Source: an uncultured Methylobacter sp. | GTDB lineage: Bacteria > Pseudomonadota > Gammaproteobacteria > Methylococcales > Methylomonadaceae | Assembly (NCBI GenBank): GCA_903831545.1 | Contig: CAIKYI010000757.1 | Coordinates: 1 to 6,290, forward strand | Direction: 5' to 3' | Length of the DNA: 6,290 nt | Part shown: piece after piece, positions 6,274-6,290 of the stretch | Position numbering within the stretch: the first letter of the stretch is position 1 | How the letters are laid out: every line of letters starts with the position of its first letter | The notes under the pieces: generated by a model | The model's input: only the letters and a program-made list of their open reading frames with translations | What the model was told of the DNA's origin: nothing | Databases searched by the model: none | Translations under genes and position numbers: made by a program

Positions 6274-6290
6274 GTAATTGGCAATAATTA
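6265..6290. other. Sequence beyond the relic
   Basis: The last 26 bases lie outside the inferred element. They are too short to assign and show no start of a recognisable gene. Confidence 0.3.

Noticed and set aside
1..6290. CRISPR array, tRNA, rRNA, riboswitch or defence genes
   Set aside because: I saw no regularly spaced repeats, no cloverleaf-type sequence, no rRNA segments and no defence-type protein motifs on either strand.

Overview
The window looks like ordinary chromosomal DNA from a moderate-GC proteobacterium, most likely a gammaproteobacterium. I infer this from the cstA-ybdD pair, a GltP-type acidic amino acid carrier and an enterobacterial-style glycogen phosphorylase. I cannot place it more narrowly. 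All intact genes lie on the minus strand and run from about 5012 down to the left edge.

Reading along the minus strand, the first gene is cstA (5012-2943), a carbon-starvation/pyruvate-type inner-membrane permease of 689 residues with a good sigma70-like promoter in front of it. Its stop codon overlaps by one base (TAATG) the start of ybdD (2943-2764), the small partner protein ending in RCC. After a 143-base gap comes a sodium- or proton-coupled glutamate/aspartate carrier of the SLC1/DAACS family (2620-1382). After another 100 bases comes glgP (1281 to the left edge), of which only the N-terminal 427 residues are inside the window. Together these genes handle carbon: uptake of small carboxylates and acidic amino acids, and breakdown of stored glycogen. 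Whether they are co-regulated cannot be told from the sequence.

The right end (about 5146-6264) contains no intact gene. It is a heavily decayed IS3-family insertion sequence on the plus strand. A recognisable left inverted repeat, an OrfA helix-turn-helix remnant and almost the whole OrfB integrase can be followed across several frameshifts, stops, one small insertion and one internal deletion. The deletion removed the first catalytic aspartate and the second reads as histidine, so the element is dead. It ends 27 bases upstream of the putative cstA -35 box.

I found no previously undescribed multi-gene system. The most interesting features are inside the relic: an 85-base offset flanked by a 6-base direct repeat that splits the reading frame cleanly, and a 14-base perfect inverted repeat in the orfA part.
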